Positions 9,592 to 18,588 of a DNA stretch of 64,000 bases are shown here, in pieces. The stretch spans positions 124,001 through 188,000 of the forward strand of contig NZ_JAQPCG010000008.1 in the NCBI RefSeq assembly GCF_028464145.1, read 5' to 3'. Source of the stretch: Maribacter sp. PR1 (GTDB lineage Bacteria > Bacteroidota > Bacteroidia > Flavobacteriales > Flavobacteriaceae). Numbering within the stretch: position 1 is the stretch's first letter; each line of letters starts with the position of its first letter. Under the pieces are notes generated by a model, which saw only the letters and a program-made list of their open reading frames with translations, did no database searches and was not told the origin of the DNA. The position numbers and the translations under genes were made by a program.

Positions 9592-9599
9592 TAATTTTG
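9592..9599 (+). promoter_or_regulatory. Putative -7 box for the small ORF/crcB unit
   Basis: TAATTTTG matches TAnnTTTG. A transcript starting a few bases downstream would exclude the 9597 start and supports the ATG at 9627 for the next small gene. Confidence 0.4.
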
Positions 9600-9626
9600 C
9601 GTTATTCATCTACAGGGGCAAATATT

Positions 9627-9806
9627 ATGATGACATTTTTTACAATCTTACTAGTCTTAATCGTTTTGAACGTAGCAATGGTCGTTACAAGTTTACAAAG
9701 TGTAAGTAAAAAGTCGAAAAGACCTACAAAGACCATTTCCGGTGATAGCAAAACTGTTATTTACCCGATCAATTTAATCACAGAGAATTACAAAAAAGCT
9801 GTTTAG
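9627..9806 (+). CDS. Small membrane protein, function unknown
   Basis: The frame opens at 9597 with a non-ATG codon inside a -7 box, so I place the start at the ATG at 9627 (MMTFFTILL), giving 59 aa. One N-terminal hydrophobic helix (residues 3-21) is followed by a basic polar tail (KKSKRPTK). It ends 18 bp before crcB and may be cotranscribed with it. No function is recognisable. Confidence 0.55.
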   Translation: MMTFFTILLVLIVLNVAMVVTSLQSVSKKSKRPTKTISGDSKTVIYPINLITENYKKAV

Positions 9807-9824
9807 TTCATACCTTTGTAGGGA

Positions 9825-10196
9825 ATGAAACAGTTTTTGCTAATATTCATTGGTGGCGGTATTGGAAGTTTTTTACGCTTCCTTATTTCTAAATCCCTGA
9901 ACTCCTACTTTCCAAATTTTTATTTAGGCACTTTTTTAGTAAACATAGTAGGTTGTTTTATTATAGGTATACTAATTGGGCTTACGGTTAAGAATAATTA
10001 TTTATCTGAAAACCAAGTGCTACTATTGGCCACAGGATTCTGTGGTGGCTTTACCACTTTCTCTACTTTCGCTTTGGAAAGCCATATACTTCTTAAAGAA
10101 CACTCCATATTTTATATGTCCGCATATTTGGGGCTGAGCGTAATGCTCGGAATATTTGCTATTGCCGCTGGACTTTGGTTATGCAAGTTGTTATGA
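9825..10196 (+). CDS. crcB: Fluoride exporter CrcB/Fluc
   Basis: A 123-aa four-helix membrane protein that dimerises into a fluoride channel. GGGIGSFLRF near the N-terminus, GTFLVNIVGCF and the GFCGGFTTFSTF block are characteristic of the Fluc family. No fluoride riboswitch could fit in the 18-bp gap before it, and I see none further upstream. Confidence 0.94.
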   Translation: MKQFLLIFIGGGIGSFLRFLISKSLNSYFPNFYLGTFLVNIVGCFIIGILIGLTVKNNYLSENQVLLLATGFCGGFTTFSTFALESHILLKEHSIFYMSAYLGLSVMLGIFAIAAGLWLCKLL

Positions 10197-10488
10197 TTGC
10201 AACATTGTAACCTATATTTTTTAAAATTACATACTTTCTCTTCTTTTTAGCGATTTTCTAAACAATTCTCAACGAGAGACACCATTTTAGTGCATTATTA
10301 TCAATTTTTGTTGAAATACAATGACTCAATTCGAGCACATTCTCAAAATATCACCTTTTAAATATAGATACCTATAATTTTAAGGGGGGTTAATTATTAT
10401 AACTATAAAAATTACATCATTACCCCCTAAAATATGAGGGTGTTAATTATTTTAACATACATTTGAGGCATTAAAAACAAACAAAACA
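10197..10488 (+). promoter_or_regulatory. Regulatory region of glnK-amtB with G5-N33-C5 inverted repeat
   Basis: This AT-rich gap carries GGGGG at 10385-10389 and CCCCC at 10423-10427, separated by exactly 33 AT-rich bases, and a further half-like GAGGGTGTTAATTA at about 10436. A -7 box, TACATTTG, is at 10458-10465, with 30 bases between it and the last C. No TTG is seen at -33, suggesting an activator-dependent promoter. The same arrangement precedes the type II glutamine synthetase at 35599. Confidence 0.7.
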
Positions 10489-10827
10489 ATGAAAAAAATC
10501 GAGGCAATTATCAGAAAATCCAAGTTTGATGAGGTCAAGGAAGCATTGCATCAAATCGAGGTCAATTTCTTCAGTTACTGGGATGTAACCGGAGTTGGAA
10601 ATGAAAAACAAGGTCATGTTTACCGTGGTATATCCTACAGTACTACAGACATTCAAAGAAGGTATCTAACTATTGTAGTATCTGACGACTACGCTCAGAA
10701 AACTGTGGATAAAATATTGGAAACAGCATACTCCGGTAATGTTGGTGATGGAAAAATTTTCGTATCCGACGTGATTGAAGCTTACCGAATTAGAACTAAG
10801 GAAAGCGGATTGGCAGGTATCAACTAA
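10489..10827 (+). CDS. glnK: P-II nitrogen regulatory protein
   Basis: A 112-aa cytoplasmic signal protein sensing 2-oxoglutarate and ATP/ADP and gating the ammonium channel. It has the ferredoxin-like fold with a T-loop (about residues 37-55), in which RGISY carries a Tyr at the position uridylylated in proteobacterial GlnB/GlnK. The C-loop contains GDGKIFV. It is 29 bp upstream of amtB, the usual glnK-amtB pairing. GlnK versus GlnB naming rests on this linkage. Confidence 0.93.
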   Translation: MKKIEAIIRKSKFDEVKEALHQIEVNFFSYWDVTGVGNEKQGHVYRGISYSTTDIQRRYLTIVVSDDYAQKTVDKILETAYSGNVGDGKIFVSDVIEAYRIRTKESGLAGIN

Positions 10828-10856
10828 GTAAAATCAACTAACTAAAAATTAAGAAA

Positions 10857-12095
10857 ATGGACGCAGGATTATTTACAGCGAATAACATATGGATGATGTT
10901 GGCTACCGCATTGGTATTCTTCATGCATACAGGTTTTGCCTTTTTAGAGATAGGTTTGACCAGACAAAAAAACACAATTAACATTTTATTTAAAAACATA
11001 TTTATCATTACCGGAGGCTTATTATTGTATTACGCCTTTGGTTTTAATCTTATGTACCCCGGTTTTGAAGATGGGGACATGGGAATTTTAAAATTTGCAG
11101 GTTTTGGCATTGCAGCTCCTGAGGGTGGAATGACCCCGGATTATGCGGATGGCGGTTATACATGGTGGACAGACTTCCTTTTCCAAGGTATGTTTGCGGC
11201 CACGGCAGCGACCATTGTTTCTGGAGCAGTAGCCGAGCGTATTAAAATTGGTTCCTTCATGATATTTACTATTATTTATGTTGGATTAGTATATCCAATA
11301 GTAGGAGCTTGGAAATGGGGAGGTGGATTCTTGGATTCTTGGGGATTCTACGATTTTGCAGGTTCAACATTGGTGCACTCAGTTGGAGGATGGGCAGCTT
11401 TGGTTGCTGTTGCCTTATTGGGATCTAGAATCGGGAAATTTGGAAAAGACGGGAAACCAAAAGCCATTCCAGGTCATAGTATACCTATGGCAACAGCTGG
11501 TGTATTAATCCTTTGGCTAGGATGGTTCGGTTTTAACGGTGGTTCCGTACTATCTGCTGATCCTGAATTAACCTCCCTAGTATTGGTTACAACAAGTTTA
11601 GCAGCCGCCGCTGGAGGATTCGGTGCGATGATTACTTCGACCATACTCTATAAAAATCTTGACTTAACGATGTTCCTAAATGGTATTTTGGGTGGATTAG
11701 TAGGTATTACCGCTGGGGCAGATTTAATGTCTCCAAATGAGGCAGTAATCATAGGCTTACTTGCCGGAATCATTATAGTGCTAGGTGTTGCCTTGGTGGA
11801 TAAATTGAAACTGGATGATCCCGTAGGGGCTATTGCTGTTCACTTAATCTGTGGTATGTGGGGAACTTTGGCCGTAGGAATATTTGGAAGCATGGCCGGT
11901 ATAGACCAGTTCATGACTCAATTATACGGTGTTCTAATCGTTGGTGCGTTCTGTGTCGTTACCTCTGGTATTATTCTGGGCATATTAAAAGCTACTATAG
12001 GCATAAGAGTTTCCAAAGAAGAAGAAATGGAAGGTTTGGACATTCACGAACATGGAATGGATGCTTACGCCGACTTCAGAATGAATCAGCACTAA
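10857..12095 (+). CDS. amtB: Ammonium transporter Amt
   Basis: A 412-aa channel protein with about 11 membrane helices that passes ammonium/ammonia across the inner membrane. Family blocks include FMHTGFAFLE, the DFAGSTLVHSVGGWAALV stretch with the conserved pore His, and GWFGFNGGS. The C-terminal tail is cytoplasmic and should contact the P-II protein encoded just upstream. A terminator follows. Confidence 0.96.
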   Translation: MDAGLFTANNIWMMLATALVFFMHTGFAFLEIGLTRQKNTINILFKNIFIITGGLLLYYAFGFNLMYPGFEDGDMGILKFAGFGIAAPEGGMTPDYADGGYTWWTDFLFQGMFAATAATIVSGAVAERIKIGSFMIFTIIYVGLVYPIVGAWKWGGGFLDSWGFYDFAGSTLVHSVGGWAALVAVALLGSRIGKFGKDGKPKAIPGHSIPMATAGVLILWLGWFGFNGGSVLSADPELTSLVLVTTSLAAAAGGFGAMITSTILYKNLDLTMFLNGILGGLVGITAGADLMSPNEAVIIGLLAGIIIVLGVALVDKLKLDDPVGAIAVHLICGMWGTLAVGIFGSMAGIDQFMTQLYGVLIVGAFCVVTSGIILGILKATIGIRVSKEEEMEGLDIHEHGMDAYADFRMNQH

Positions 12096-12125
12096 GACAA
12101 ATAATTTAAAAAGTATTAAACAAAA

Positions 12126-12153
12126 AACGGAGCGTTTTGCAGAACGCTCCGTT
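12126..12153 (+). terminator. Hairpin terminator after amtB
   Basis: AACGGAGCGTT and AACGCTCCGTT form a perfect 11-bp stem with a 6-base loop, 30 bp after the amtB stop. The T tract is short, so it may be a weak terminator or RNA processing element. Confidence 0.6.
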
Positions 12154-12222
12154 ACATAACCCTTTCAAAAATTCAATCAATCATTTAACACTAATCCATA
12201 AAAGGATTTAAAATTAAAATTT

Positions 12223-13263
12223 ATGAAACAGATTATAAATACAAAATTCGCAAAAAATATCTTTCTATCCGCATTGGCACTGTTTTCTACAGTAACTATA
12301 ATGGCACAGGAAGAAGATACCTCTTCAAAGTTTAGTTTAAGCGGTTCAATTGACGCTTATTATAGAACAACCTTTAAAGATGGTGGAGATGCAACAACAG
12401 CAACACCAACTTCTTTTGCAAACCAAACCGGATTTGCTTTAGGGATGGCCAATTTAATTGGAACTTACGAAATGGGAAAAACAGGAGTGGTCGTTGATTT
12501 AGTTTTTGGCCCAAGAGGTACGGAAGCCACTTTTAACAATGACATTTTAAACGGTGTTATTAATCAAGCCTATGCGTATTGGAATGTATCCGATAAAACT
12601 ACTCTTACAGTAGGTCGTTTTAATACTTGGGTAGGTTATGAAGTAATTGCCCCGGCAGCAAACTTCAATTATAGCGTTTCGTACTTGTTCTCAAACGGTC
12701 CTTTTTCGCACCTTGGTGCTAAGGCTGATTTTGCCCTTTCTGATGATGTAAGCTTAATGCTAGCTATTACCAACCCTTGGGACACCAATGATATCAGTGC
12801 TAGTGGCACCTACGCAGTAGGAGGACAGTTAGGCGTTTATGGTCAATTTTTGAACGCCTATTACGATGGTGGCGGACAAGGTGGCCTTGGTTTTGAAATT
12901 GACTATACTGGTGGTTTTGATATTTCAGAAGATTTCTTCTTTGGTATTAACGCTGCTTACAACAGCAATTCAGAAACTGACAGTGGATTCTACGGTGCCG
13001 CTATTTACCCACAATTTACCACATCGGAAAGTTTTGCCATTGGTTTAAGGGGTGAATATTTTGCTGCCACTCAAGATGGTTTTGATGATGTTCCAGTTAC
13101 AGCTCTAACGTTGACGGGAAGTTTTACTAAAGAAAATTTAATTCTTAAACCGGAAATCCGCTTAGACAGCTTTGGCAGTGATAACGAGCCCTTTTTAAAC
13201 AGTAACGGTGAGGCGACAAACAGTCTTTCTTCTTTTGCTCTTGCCGCTATTTATTCTTTCTAA
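12223..13263 (+). CDS. Outer-membrane beta-barrel protein (porin-like)
   Basis: A 346-aa protein with a signal peptide (residues 1-28, cleavage near IMAQ) and a body rich in alternating aromatic and polar residues, ending in ...IYSF, the terminal Phe that marks outer-membrane barrels. FSLSGSIDAYYRT after the signal peptide and the TLTVGRF motif resemble the BBP2-type porins of Bacteroidetes. Its position behind glnK-amtB suggests a role in ammonium or nitrogen-compound entry, which is inference. Confidence 0.82.
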   Translation: MKQIINTKFAKNIFLSALALFSTVTIMAQEEDTSSKFSLSGSIDAYYRTTFKDGGDATTATPTSFANQTGFALGMANLIGTYEMGKTGVVVDLVFGPRGTEATFNNDILNGVINQAYAYWNVSDKTTLTVGRFNTWVGYEVIAPAANFNYSVSYLFSNGPFSHLGAKADFALSDDVSLMLAITNPWDTNDISASGTYAVGGQLGVYGQFLNAYYDGGGQGGLGFEIDYTGGFDISEDFFFGINAAYNSNSETDSGFYGAAIYPQFTTSESFAIGLRGEYFAATQDGFDDVPVTALTLTGSFTKENLILKPEIRLDSFGSDNEPFLNSNGEATNSLSSFALAAIYSF

Positions 13264-13292
13264 GTGAAAAGATAACAAGGACTAATTATAAA

Positions 13293-13327
13293 TAAAAAAA
13301 CCCCGACGGTATCGTCGGGGTTTTTTT
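13293..13327. terminator. Strong bidirectional terminator
   Basis: CCCCGACG and CGTCGGGG (13301-13308 and 13313-13320) form an 8-bp GC stem with a GTAT loop, flanked by seven A and seven T. It separates the convergent porin and DUF1684 genes. Confidence 0.92.
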
Positions 13328-13982
13328 ATTCTTTTTTGAAGTCTTTGACACCTGCTAAAATTTGTATTGGCAAATGATTTACAGCCGGTACAAGCGGACA
13401 AGAATACTTTTTATTGTAGGCACAATAAGGATTGTAGGCCTTATTGAAATCTAATGTTATTACTTTTTCTTCTGGTATTCGTAAATCCATATAACGTCCA
13501 CCACCATAAGTTTCTTCCCCATTGGTCAAATCGGTAAAAGGAAGAAAAAGATAATCCTCATACTCTTCCTTCTGCATTAATTCCGAGTTTTGGTAAACCT
13601 CCAAACTATATGGTTTTCCATTTAGTTTAAACTTAACTTTGGCATAAACTACCTCTTCTGATTTTCTATCCGTTGTGGTAGGCATCAAAAATGGTACAGC
13701 CTCGGGAGTTCTAATGAATTCAGCTTCTACAACCCAACTTGTATCCGGTGGAAAAAAATCAAGACTCTCAAAATCCTTGCGAAATCTATCTGGTAAGGGT
13801 GATTCTTCCGGGTTTTTAAATTCTTCGTTAAGCTCCTGTTGAAAAGCCAAAATATCCGCAAGTTTATCGGTAGGTGCCTTGGCTACTAAATCAGGTTTTG
13901 TATCGTGATATTTTTTTTCTCCCTTACAACCCATTGAGAGTAATATCAAGAGCGCAACCCATAATTTAGATATTTTCATCAT
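13326..13982 (-). CDS. DUF1684 domain lipoprotein
   Basis: A 218-aa protein with a lipoprotein-type signal (LLSMGC, Cys near residue 19), so it is probably anchored in a membrane. The DUF1684 domain fills the rest: YGGGRYMDLRIP, then the conserved LDFNKAYNPYCAYN and YSCPLVPAVNHLPI block. The biochemical activity of DUF1684 is not known to me. It is apparently monocistronic. Confidence 0.85.
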   Translation of the reverse strand: MMKISKLWVALLILLSMGCKGEKKYHDTKPDLVAKAPTDKLADILAFQQELNEEFKNPEESPLPDRFRKDFESLDFFPPDTSWVVEAEFIRTPEAVPFLMPTTTDRKSEEVVYAKVKFKLNGKPYSLEVYQNSELMQKEEYEDYLFLPFTDLTNGEETYGGGRYMDLRIPEEKVITLDFNKAYNPYCAYNKKYSCPLVPAVNHLPIQILAGVKDFKKE

Positions 13983-14085
13983 CTCGCTTTTTCACAAAAA
14001 TACAATTTCCCATTTATTTCGATAGTCGCGAAAGTTCGTCAAAAATTAAGTAGTAATTTGTCATCAACATAGCAGTTTAAAACTG

Positions 14086-15498
14086 CTATTCCTTAGGAAT
14101 TTCATATCTAGAATCATTTAGGTATTTTGCAACCAACGCATTAAATTCTGGCGTAATACGAAGCAGAGCCGTATGTTCTAAATCATATAATTCATTGGTA
14201 TTATTATAACCTGTTTTTAATAGCTCTTCCAAATAAAACATGGCAGTACCATAATCCTCAATCAAGGCACTGTAAGAAATAATTTTTAAATAATACTCAT
14301 GATTCTGTGGCTCAGTAATTGTCTTCAACATGTACAAGAAGTTCAATGCCTCCAGATCAATCTCTTTATCTGTGGCAATTAGGTTTATGCTGTCAGAAAT
14401 CAAAGCGTTTAAAAACCCCCTTAACCTACTTGACATTCTTTGCTCAAATTCATTCTGGCTTTTATCCATTTTGTCCAATTCGGACATTTGAAAGTTCCAC
14501 CAGCCTAAATTATTGTAGTTATAGGTTAAAATATCTTCTTCTAAATAATAACCATAATCCTCTTTTGTCAAAGTTTCCTTTAAAAAATAATTTCTTTCAA
14601 AACGCTTTTTTGCCCTGTAGATTTTACTTCTTCGAAGTATCTTTCTGGAGGTTTTCAAAGAGTCCCAATTTCCCAAAGGATTGTATACCGCAATGGCATT
14701 GTCCAAAACGTTCTCTGCCAACAATGGCTTGTCTTTTGCAAGTAAATTATTGGCCTTAATTAACGAGTTTTCAAAATAATGCTCTGTAATACTATCGTTT
14801 TTCATTATATTTCCTTTCGCCATAGCAGATAAAGTGAATGACCGTAACGCCCTTGTAAGTTCATCCTTTGGAGCCCACTGATGCTCACCTTCAAAAACTA
14901 TCAGCAGATTGGGAAATTTAAGTCCGTCCAGCACTTCCTTACTTTGCATTATTTCCCTATAATTATAATCTGACCTACCCGCAATTCCAATAAAATAAAA
15001 CGGATTTTTACGCACGAGGACCTCAGTATTGGCAACTGCAGCTCCACAGGAAAGTACACCACTAATGTCCCTAATAAAAGTTGGCAGTAGTGACGCGAAC
15101 CTACCTCCGTCACCTATTCCGCCCACGTAACTTTGTTCTTTATGTATAGGTAGAATTTCATAAACCGTATTAAGCATTCTATTTGCAATAAGTACATTTT
15201 CTGAAAGGCTTACTGTATCCCTAACATTATTTGAACTCGCCAAAATATATCCTTCTTCCTCTGCAGCTACCGTAAACATTGACATTGTTTTTTTACTATT
15301 TCCATTCATATCAAAAAGAAACAGGACCGGCCAGGCCTTGGACATATTAAATTTTGTGGGTAAGTAAAGGGACATTGTTTCTAAAGAATCACCCTTAATT
15401 GCCAAACTATCATTTATAATACCCTTCGCTATTTTAAGTTGTTGAGAAAAACAGACTAATGGTAAAACCAAAAAAAACAGAAGTATTTTCTTTATCAT
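14086..15498 (-). CDS. Alpha/beta-hydrolase-like secreted protein lacking nucleophile Ser
   Basis: A 470-aa exported protein (signal peptide residues 1-18, ending CFSQ). Residues 40-230 resemble a Phb-depolymerase/esterase-type alpha/beta hydrolase: LYLPTKF, PVLFLFDMNG, and a strand-turn-helix GGIGDGGRFAS (126-136) where a GxSxG elbow is expected. There Ser is replaced by Gly or Asp. A His follows in FEGEHQWAP. Residues 240-470 are helical and repeat-like with no recognised domain. It may be a non-catalytic binding protein. Confidence 0.65.
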   Translation of the reverse strand: MIKKILLFFLVLPLVCFSQQLKIAKGIINDSLAIKGDSLETMSLYLPTKFNMSKAWPVLFLFDMNGNSKKTMSMFTVAAEEEGYILASSNNVRDTVSLSENVLIANRMLNTVYEILPIHKEQSYVGGIGDGGRFASLLPTFIRDISGVLSCGAAVANTEVLVRKNPFYFIGIAGRSDYNYREIMQSKEVLDGLKFPNLLIVFEGEHQWAPKDELTRALRSFTLSAMAKGNIMKNDSITEHYFENSLIKANNLLAKDKPLLAENVLDNAIAVYNPLGNWDSLKTSRKILRRSKIYRAKKRFERNYFLKETLTKEDYGYYLEEDILTYNYNNLGWWNFQMSELDKMDKSQNEFEQRMSSRLRGFLNALISDSINLIATDKEIDLEALNFLYMLKTITEPQNHEYYLKIISYSALIEDYGTAMFYLEELLKTGYNNTNELYDLEHTALLRITPEFNALVAKYLNDSRYEIPKE

Positions 15499-15587
15499 AT
15501 TTAAAATTACATCAAAAATCTCGCCAAAAATTAAAGTACATTTTAAAAATTAGTTTAATACTTTGAGAAATTAGTATTAAAAATTTA

Positions 15588-16052
15588 TTATGATTGCTCC
15601 GCCCTTCTCACTTTGTTTATTGGAGCATTGGCAATAACCTGAGAAAGTACGATATTGGTTCTGGTCTCGCCATACTGAATAAGTTTATCAATGAATTTTT
15701 CTAAATGAAATTGATCTTTTATAACTACTTCCATAACTATATTTTCATTACCCGTAATTCTATAGCAGTTTACCACCTCATCGAACGTATTTACAATAGC
15801 TAAAAAAGGTTTGAGTTTTCCCATGAAGGCCCTCAATGTAATTATGGCTTTTAGTTGATGTCCTGTTTGAGCATATGAGACCCTTGCATGGTAGCCAGTC
15901 AATATACCAAGATCTTCCATTTTTTTTACCCGCTCCCCTACCGCAGGTGCCGTAAGGCCAATAGACCTCCCAATATTGGCAAAAGATTCCCTTGCATTGC
16001 CCTGAAGTTTTTCCAAGATTTTCCAGTTAATGTCATCTATCTTAGCATTCAT
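15588..16052 (-). CDS. Lrp/AsnC family transcriptional regulator
   Basis: A 154-aa regulator with an N-terminal HTH (ANIGRSIGLTAPAVGERVKKME, split over residues 25-46) and a C-terminal RAM ligand domain (about 67-145) with NCYRITGNENIVMEV. Proteins of this family bind amino acids and form octamers on DNA. It stands alone between an esterase-like gene and a divergent small gene; its target is not evident. Confidence 0.9.
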   Translation of the reverse strand: MNAKIDDINWKILEKLQGNARESFANIGRSIGLTAPAVGERVKKMEDLGILTGYHARVSYAQTGHQLKAIITLRAFMGKLKPFLAIVNTFDEVVNCYRITGNENIVMEVVIKDQFHLEKFIDKLIQYGETRTNIVLSQVIANAPINKVRRAEQS

Positions 16053-16172
16053 AAATTATTTGGCTTATATCTTTCTATTCAAAATTAAAATTACAAAATA
16101 ACTTTTGATTATAAAGGTAATTATATCAAACCTGTAGTAATTTTAAGTTTACAAAGTTTTATAAAATCTGCC

Positions 16173-16562
16173 GTGTCCCACAAAAATCTTAGACATATTC
16201 CTGTTTACAAAAAGGCCCTGGAACTCTGCCGGATGAGTAGGGAAATTGCCTCTTATGTATCTTTTAATAAAGATTTGTTGCGATTATGTGAAAGTAGCAG
16301 CCTAAGAGATATTATGGCCAATTCCATTCTTACGGACGCTATTTTAATTCCTCAAAAAATTGCCTTGGTGGAGGCCTCTCCTTCATCCAAGGAACGTATG
16401 CATAATCTTTCCTATATTAATATAATTATAAGAAATATTAACTCATATTGTCTTGGATTGGAAAAAGACGGTGTTAAGGAAACAGAATATATAAATCTAC
16501 TTCGCTCGGAATTAAAAAGTTTTAGAAAATATTATCGAAAATGGAAAGTTTCCATTAGATAA
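16173..16562 (+). CDS. Hypothetical helical protein
   Basis: A 129-aa, strongly helical and basic protein that begins with GTG; an internal ATG at 16233 is the alternative start. No signal peptide or membrane helix. The spacing of helices (about 10-28, 42-65, 72-95, 104-125) suggests a four-helix bundle. I do not recognise the family. It lies 110 bp upstream of purU on the same strand, with no visible terminator between. Confidence 0.5.
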   Translation: MSHKNLRHIPVYKKALELCRMSREIASYVSFNKDLLRLCESSSLRDIMANSILTDAILIPQKIALVEASPSSKERMHNLSYINIIIRNINSYCLGLEKDGVKETEYINLLRSELKSFRKYYRKWKVSIR

Positions 16563-16672
16563 CTTCCTTTATATTTTCACATTTTATCCACTTAACAATA
16601 TTAAACCTAACATATTTGGGAATCTAGACTAATTAATAATGGTTTATTTTTGACTTCTTTAAATACATTGTT

Positions 16673-17518
16673 TTGAAAGTCATAATTTTAATAAACTGCC
16701 CGGACCAGACCGGCATTATAAGTTCCGTTACAGGTTTTATCCATGCTAACAATGGAAATATTGTATACCTGGACCAACATGTAGATAAATCTGCTAACGT
16801 ATTTTTTATGCGATTGGAAAGTGATTTTAACAAAGTTAATTTGAAATCGCTCAAAAAGAATTTTGATGCTCAACTTGCGGACAAATATAATATGCAATGG
16901 AGTTTACATACGGACAATAAAAAACCCAGAATGGCAATTTTTGTTTCCAAATACAATCATTGCCTCTATGATTTATTAAGCAGGTTCAATTCTGGAGAAT
17001 TACCCGTAGAAATCCCTTTTGTACTTAGTAATCACCGCGATTTAAAGTACGTTGCGGACCAGTTCAACCTACCCTATTTTCATGTGCCCATGAATAAGGA
17101 GAACCGTGATGAGAGCGAAAAGAAACAAATAGAACTTCTCGAAGAATATAAAATTGACTTTATAGTTCTTGCCAGATATATGCAAATAGTGAGTGGACAC
17201 CTAATTCATAGATACCCTAATAAAATCATCAATATCCATCATTCTTTCTTACCTGCTTTTGCGGGTGCAAAACCATACCATGCTGCCTTTGGTAGAGGGG
17301 TGAAAATTATTGGAGCAACAAGCCACTATGTTACCGAAGAATTGGATGCCGGTCCAATAATTGAACAAGACGTAACTCCTGTTTCGCACATTCATACAAT
17401 TTCAGATTTTATAAGTAAAGGACGTGATTTGGAAAAAATTGTTCTTTCTAGGGCGGTTAAACTGCATGTCAATAGAAAAACAATGGTATACAACAATAAA
17501 ACCGTAATTTTCTCGTAA
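16673..17518 (+). CDS. purU: Formyltetrahydrofolate deformylase
   Basis: A 281-aa enzyme hydrolysing 10-formyl-THF to THF and formate. The N-terminal ACT domain (about 1-80) contains LINCPDQTGIIS and DQHVDKSANVFFMRLE; the C-terminal formyltransferase fold (about 85-280) has NHRDL, ARYMQI, NIHHSFLPAF and GATSHYVTEELDAGPI, where Asn, His and Asp are the usual catalytic trio. Translation appears to start at TTG (16673); no in-frame ATG fits the family N-terminus. Confidence 0.93.
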   Translation: MKVIILINCPDQTGIISSVTGFIHANNGNIVYLDQHVDKSANVFFMRLESDFNKVNLKSLKKNFDAQLADKYNMQWSLHTDNKKPRMAIFVSKYNHCLYDLLSRFNSGELPVEIPFVLSNHRDLKYVADQFNLPYFHVPMNKENRDESEKKQIELLEEYKIDFIVLARYMQIVSGHLIHRYPNKIINIHHSFLPAFAGAKPYHAAFGRGVKIIGATSHYVTEELDAGPIIEQDVTPVSHIHTISDFISKGRDLEKIVLSRAVKLHVNRKTMVYNNKTVIFS

Positions 17519-17551
17519 TTCTTAGTAATCTAAAAGAATTAAAACTAGAAC

Positions 17552-18256
17552 ATGAGAAAAAATTTCGGATTGGTCGTACTTGTTTTATTTATGGCATCCT
17601 GTAATGAATTACAACAGGTAGTAAATCAATTGCCTTCCGGTACTACACTAGGAAATGCAGAAATTGCAAATGGCTTAAAATCCGCACTTGAGAAAGGTAT
17701 TTCCAAGCAAGTAAGCAAGCTCACAAAAACAGATGGGTTCTTTAAAAACGAATTCGTAAAAATCCTTTTACCGGAGGAACTACAGAAGGTCGATAAAACC
17801 TTGCGTGATGTTGGGTTGGGCAATTTGGCAGACGAAGGCCTCAAAGTATTGAATAGAGCCGCCGAAGACGCAGTTTCCGAGGCTACCCCAATATTTGTTG
17901 ATGCTGTTAAGGGAATGACTTTTCAAGATGCCAAATCCATTTTACTTGGTGAAGATAATGCTGCAACCAACTTTTTAAAGCAAAGAACCCGGACGGCACT
18001 TTATGACAAGTTCAATCCGGTCATAAAATCTTCATTTGAAAAAGTTGGAGCCGATCAAATATGGAACAACCTAATTAACAGATACAATGCGATTCCTTTG
18101 ACCAGTAATGTTAATCCGGATTTAACCGATTATGTAACCAAAAAAGCGTTGAATGGGGTTTACACCATGATAGCCATTGAAGAAAAGGAAATTAGAAACA
18201 ACGTAGGTTCCAGAACAACGGAATTACTCCGAAAAGTATTCGCCCTACAAGACTAA
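17552..18256 (+). CDS. DUF4197 lipoprotein
   Basis: A 234-aa protein with a lipoprotein signal (LFMASC, Cys at residue 17) and a helical DUF4197 domain recognisable by VGLGNLADEGLKVLNRAAEDAV (interrupted description) and TFQDAKSILLGEDNAAT. Function is unknown in the family. It is 33 bp downstream of purU and may share its transcript; a terminator lies about 140 bp later. Confidence 0.82.
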   Translation: MRKNFGLVVLVLFMASCNELQQVVNQLPSGTTLGNAEIANGLKSALEKGISKQVSKLTKTDGFFKNEFVKILLPEELQKVDKTLRDVGLGNLADEGLKVLNRAAEDAVSEATPIFVDAVKGMTFQDAKSILLGEDNAATNFLKQRTRTALYDKFNPVIKSSFEKVGADQIWNNLINRYNAIPLTSNVNPDLTDYVTKKALNGVYTMIAIEEKEIRNNVGSRTTELLRKVFALQD

Positions 18257-18396
18257 AATTATTTTTACTTTCCTCACAATATTACACATATTGTTGCGTT
18301 AAAATTTTATATATCAGTGAATTAATGGTGAAGCCACCAATAGTTATAATTCTTATTTTCAAATTTTTGAGTTAGTATTTTTTGAGTTAGTTAGTA

Positions 18397-18425
18397 AAAA
18401 CCGGTGGGAGCACCGGTTTTTTTAT
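18397..18425 (+). terminator. Rho-independent terminator
   Basis: AAAACCGGTG and CACCGGTTTT form a 10-bp stem with a GGAG loop, followed by seven T. It sits in the 332-bp gap (18257-18588) between the DUF4197 gene and the AraC-type gene; the rest of the gap is AT-rich and shows two GAGTTAGT words but no gene. Confidence 0.88.
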
Positions 18426-18588
18426 TTTCCACTATTTAACCTTATTACGCTACCACATATCTTTAAATCAGCGGTACATTAAAGGTAAATTATTATCGGG
18501 GTTTACTATTTTAAGAGGCTTTTAAGATTTGTATCCCATATTATGATTAATTTAAGACTTTGCTAATTCATCAATCTAATAATTAATC

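Noticed and set aside
9807..9824. Fluoride riboswitch before crcB
   Set aside because: The gap is 18 bp and the upstream sequence is coding; no pseudoknot-like motif is visible.
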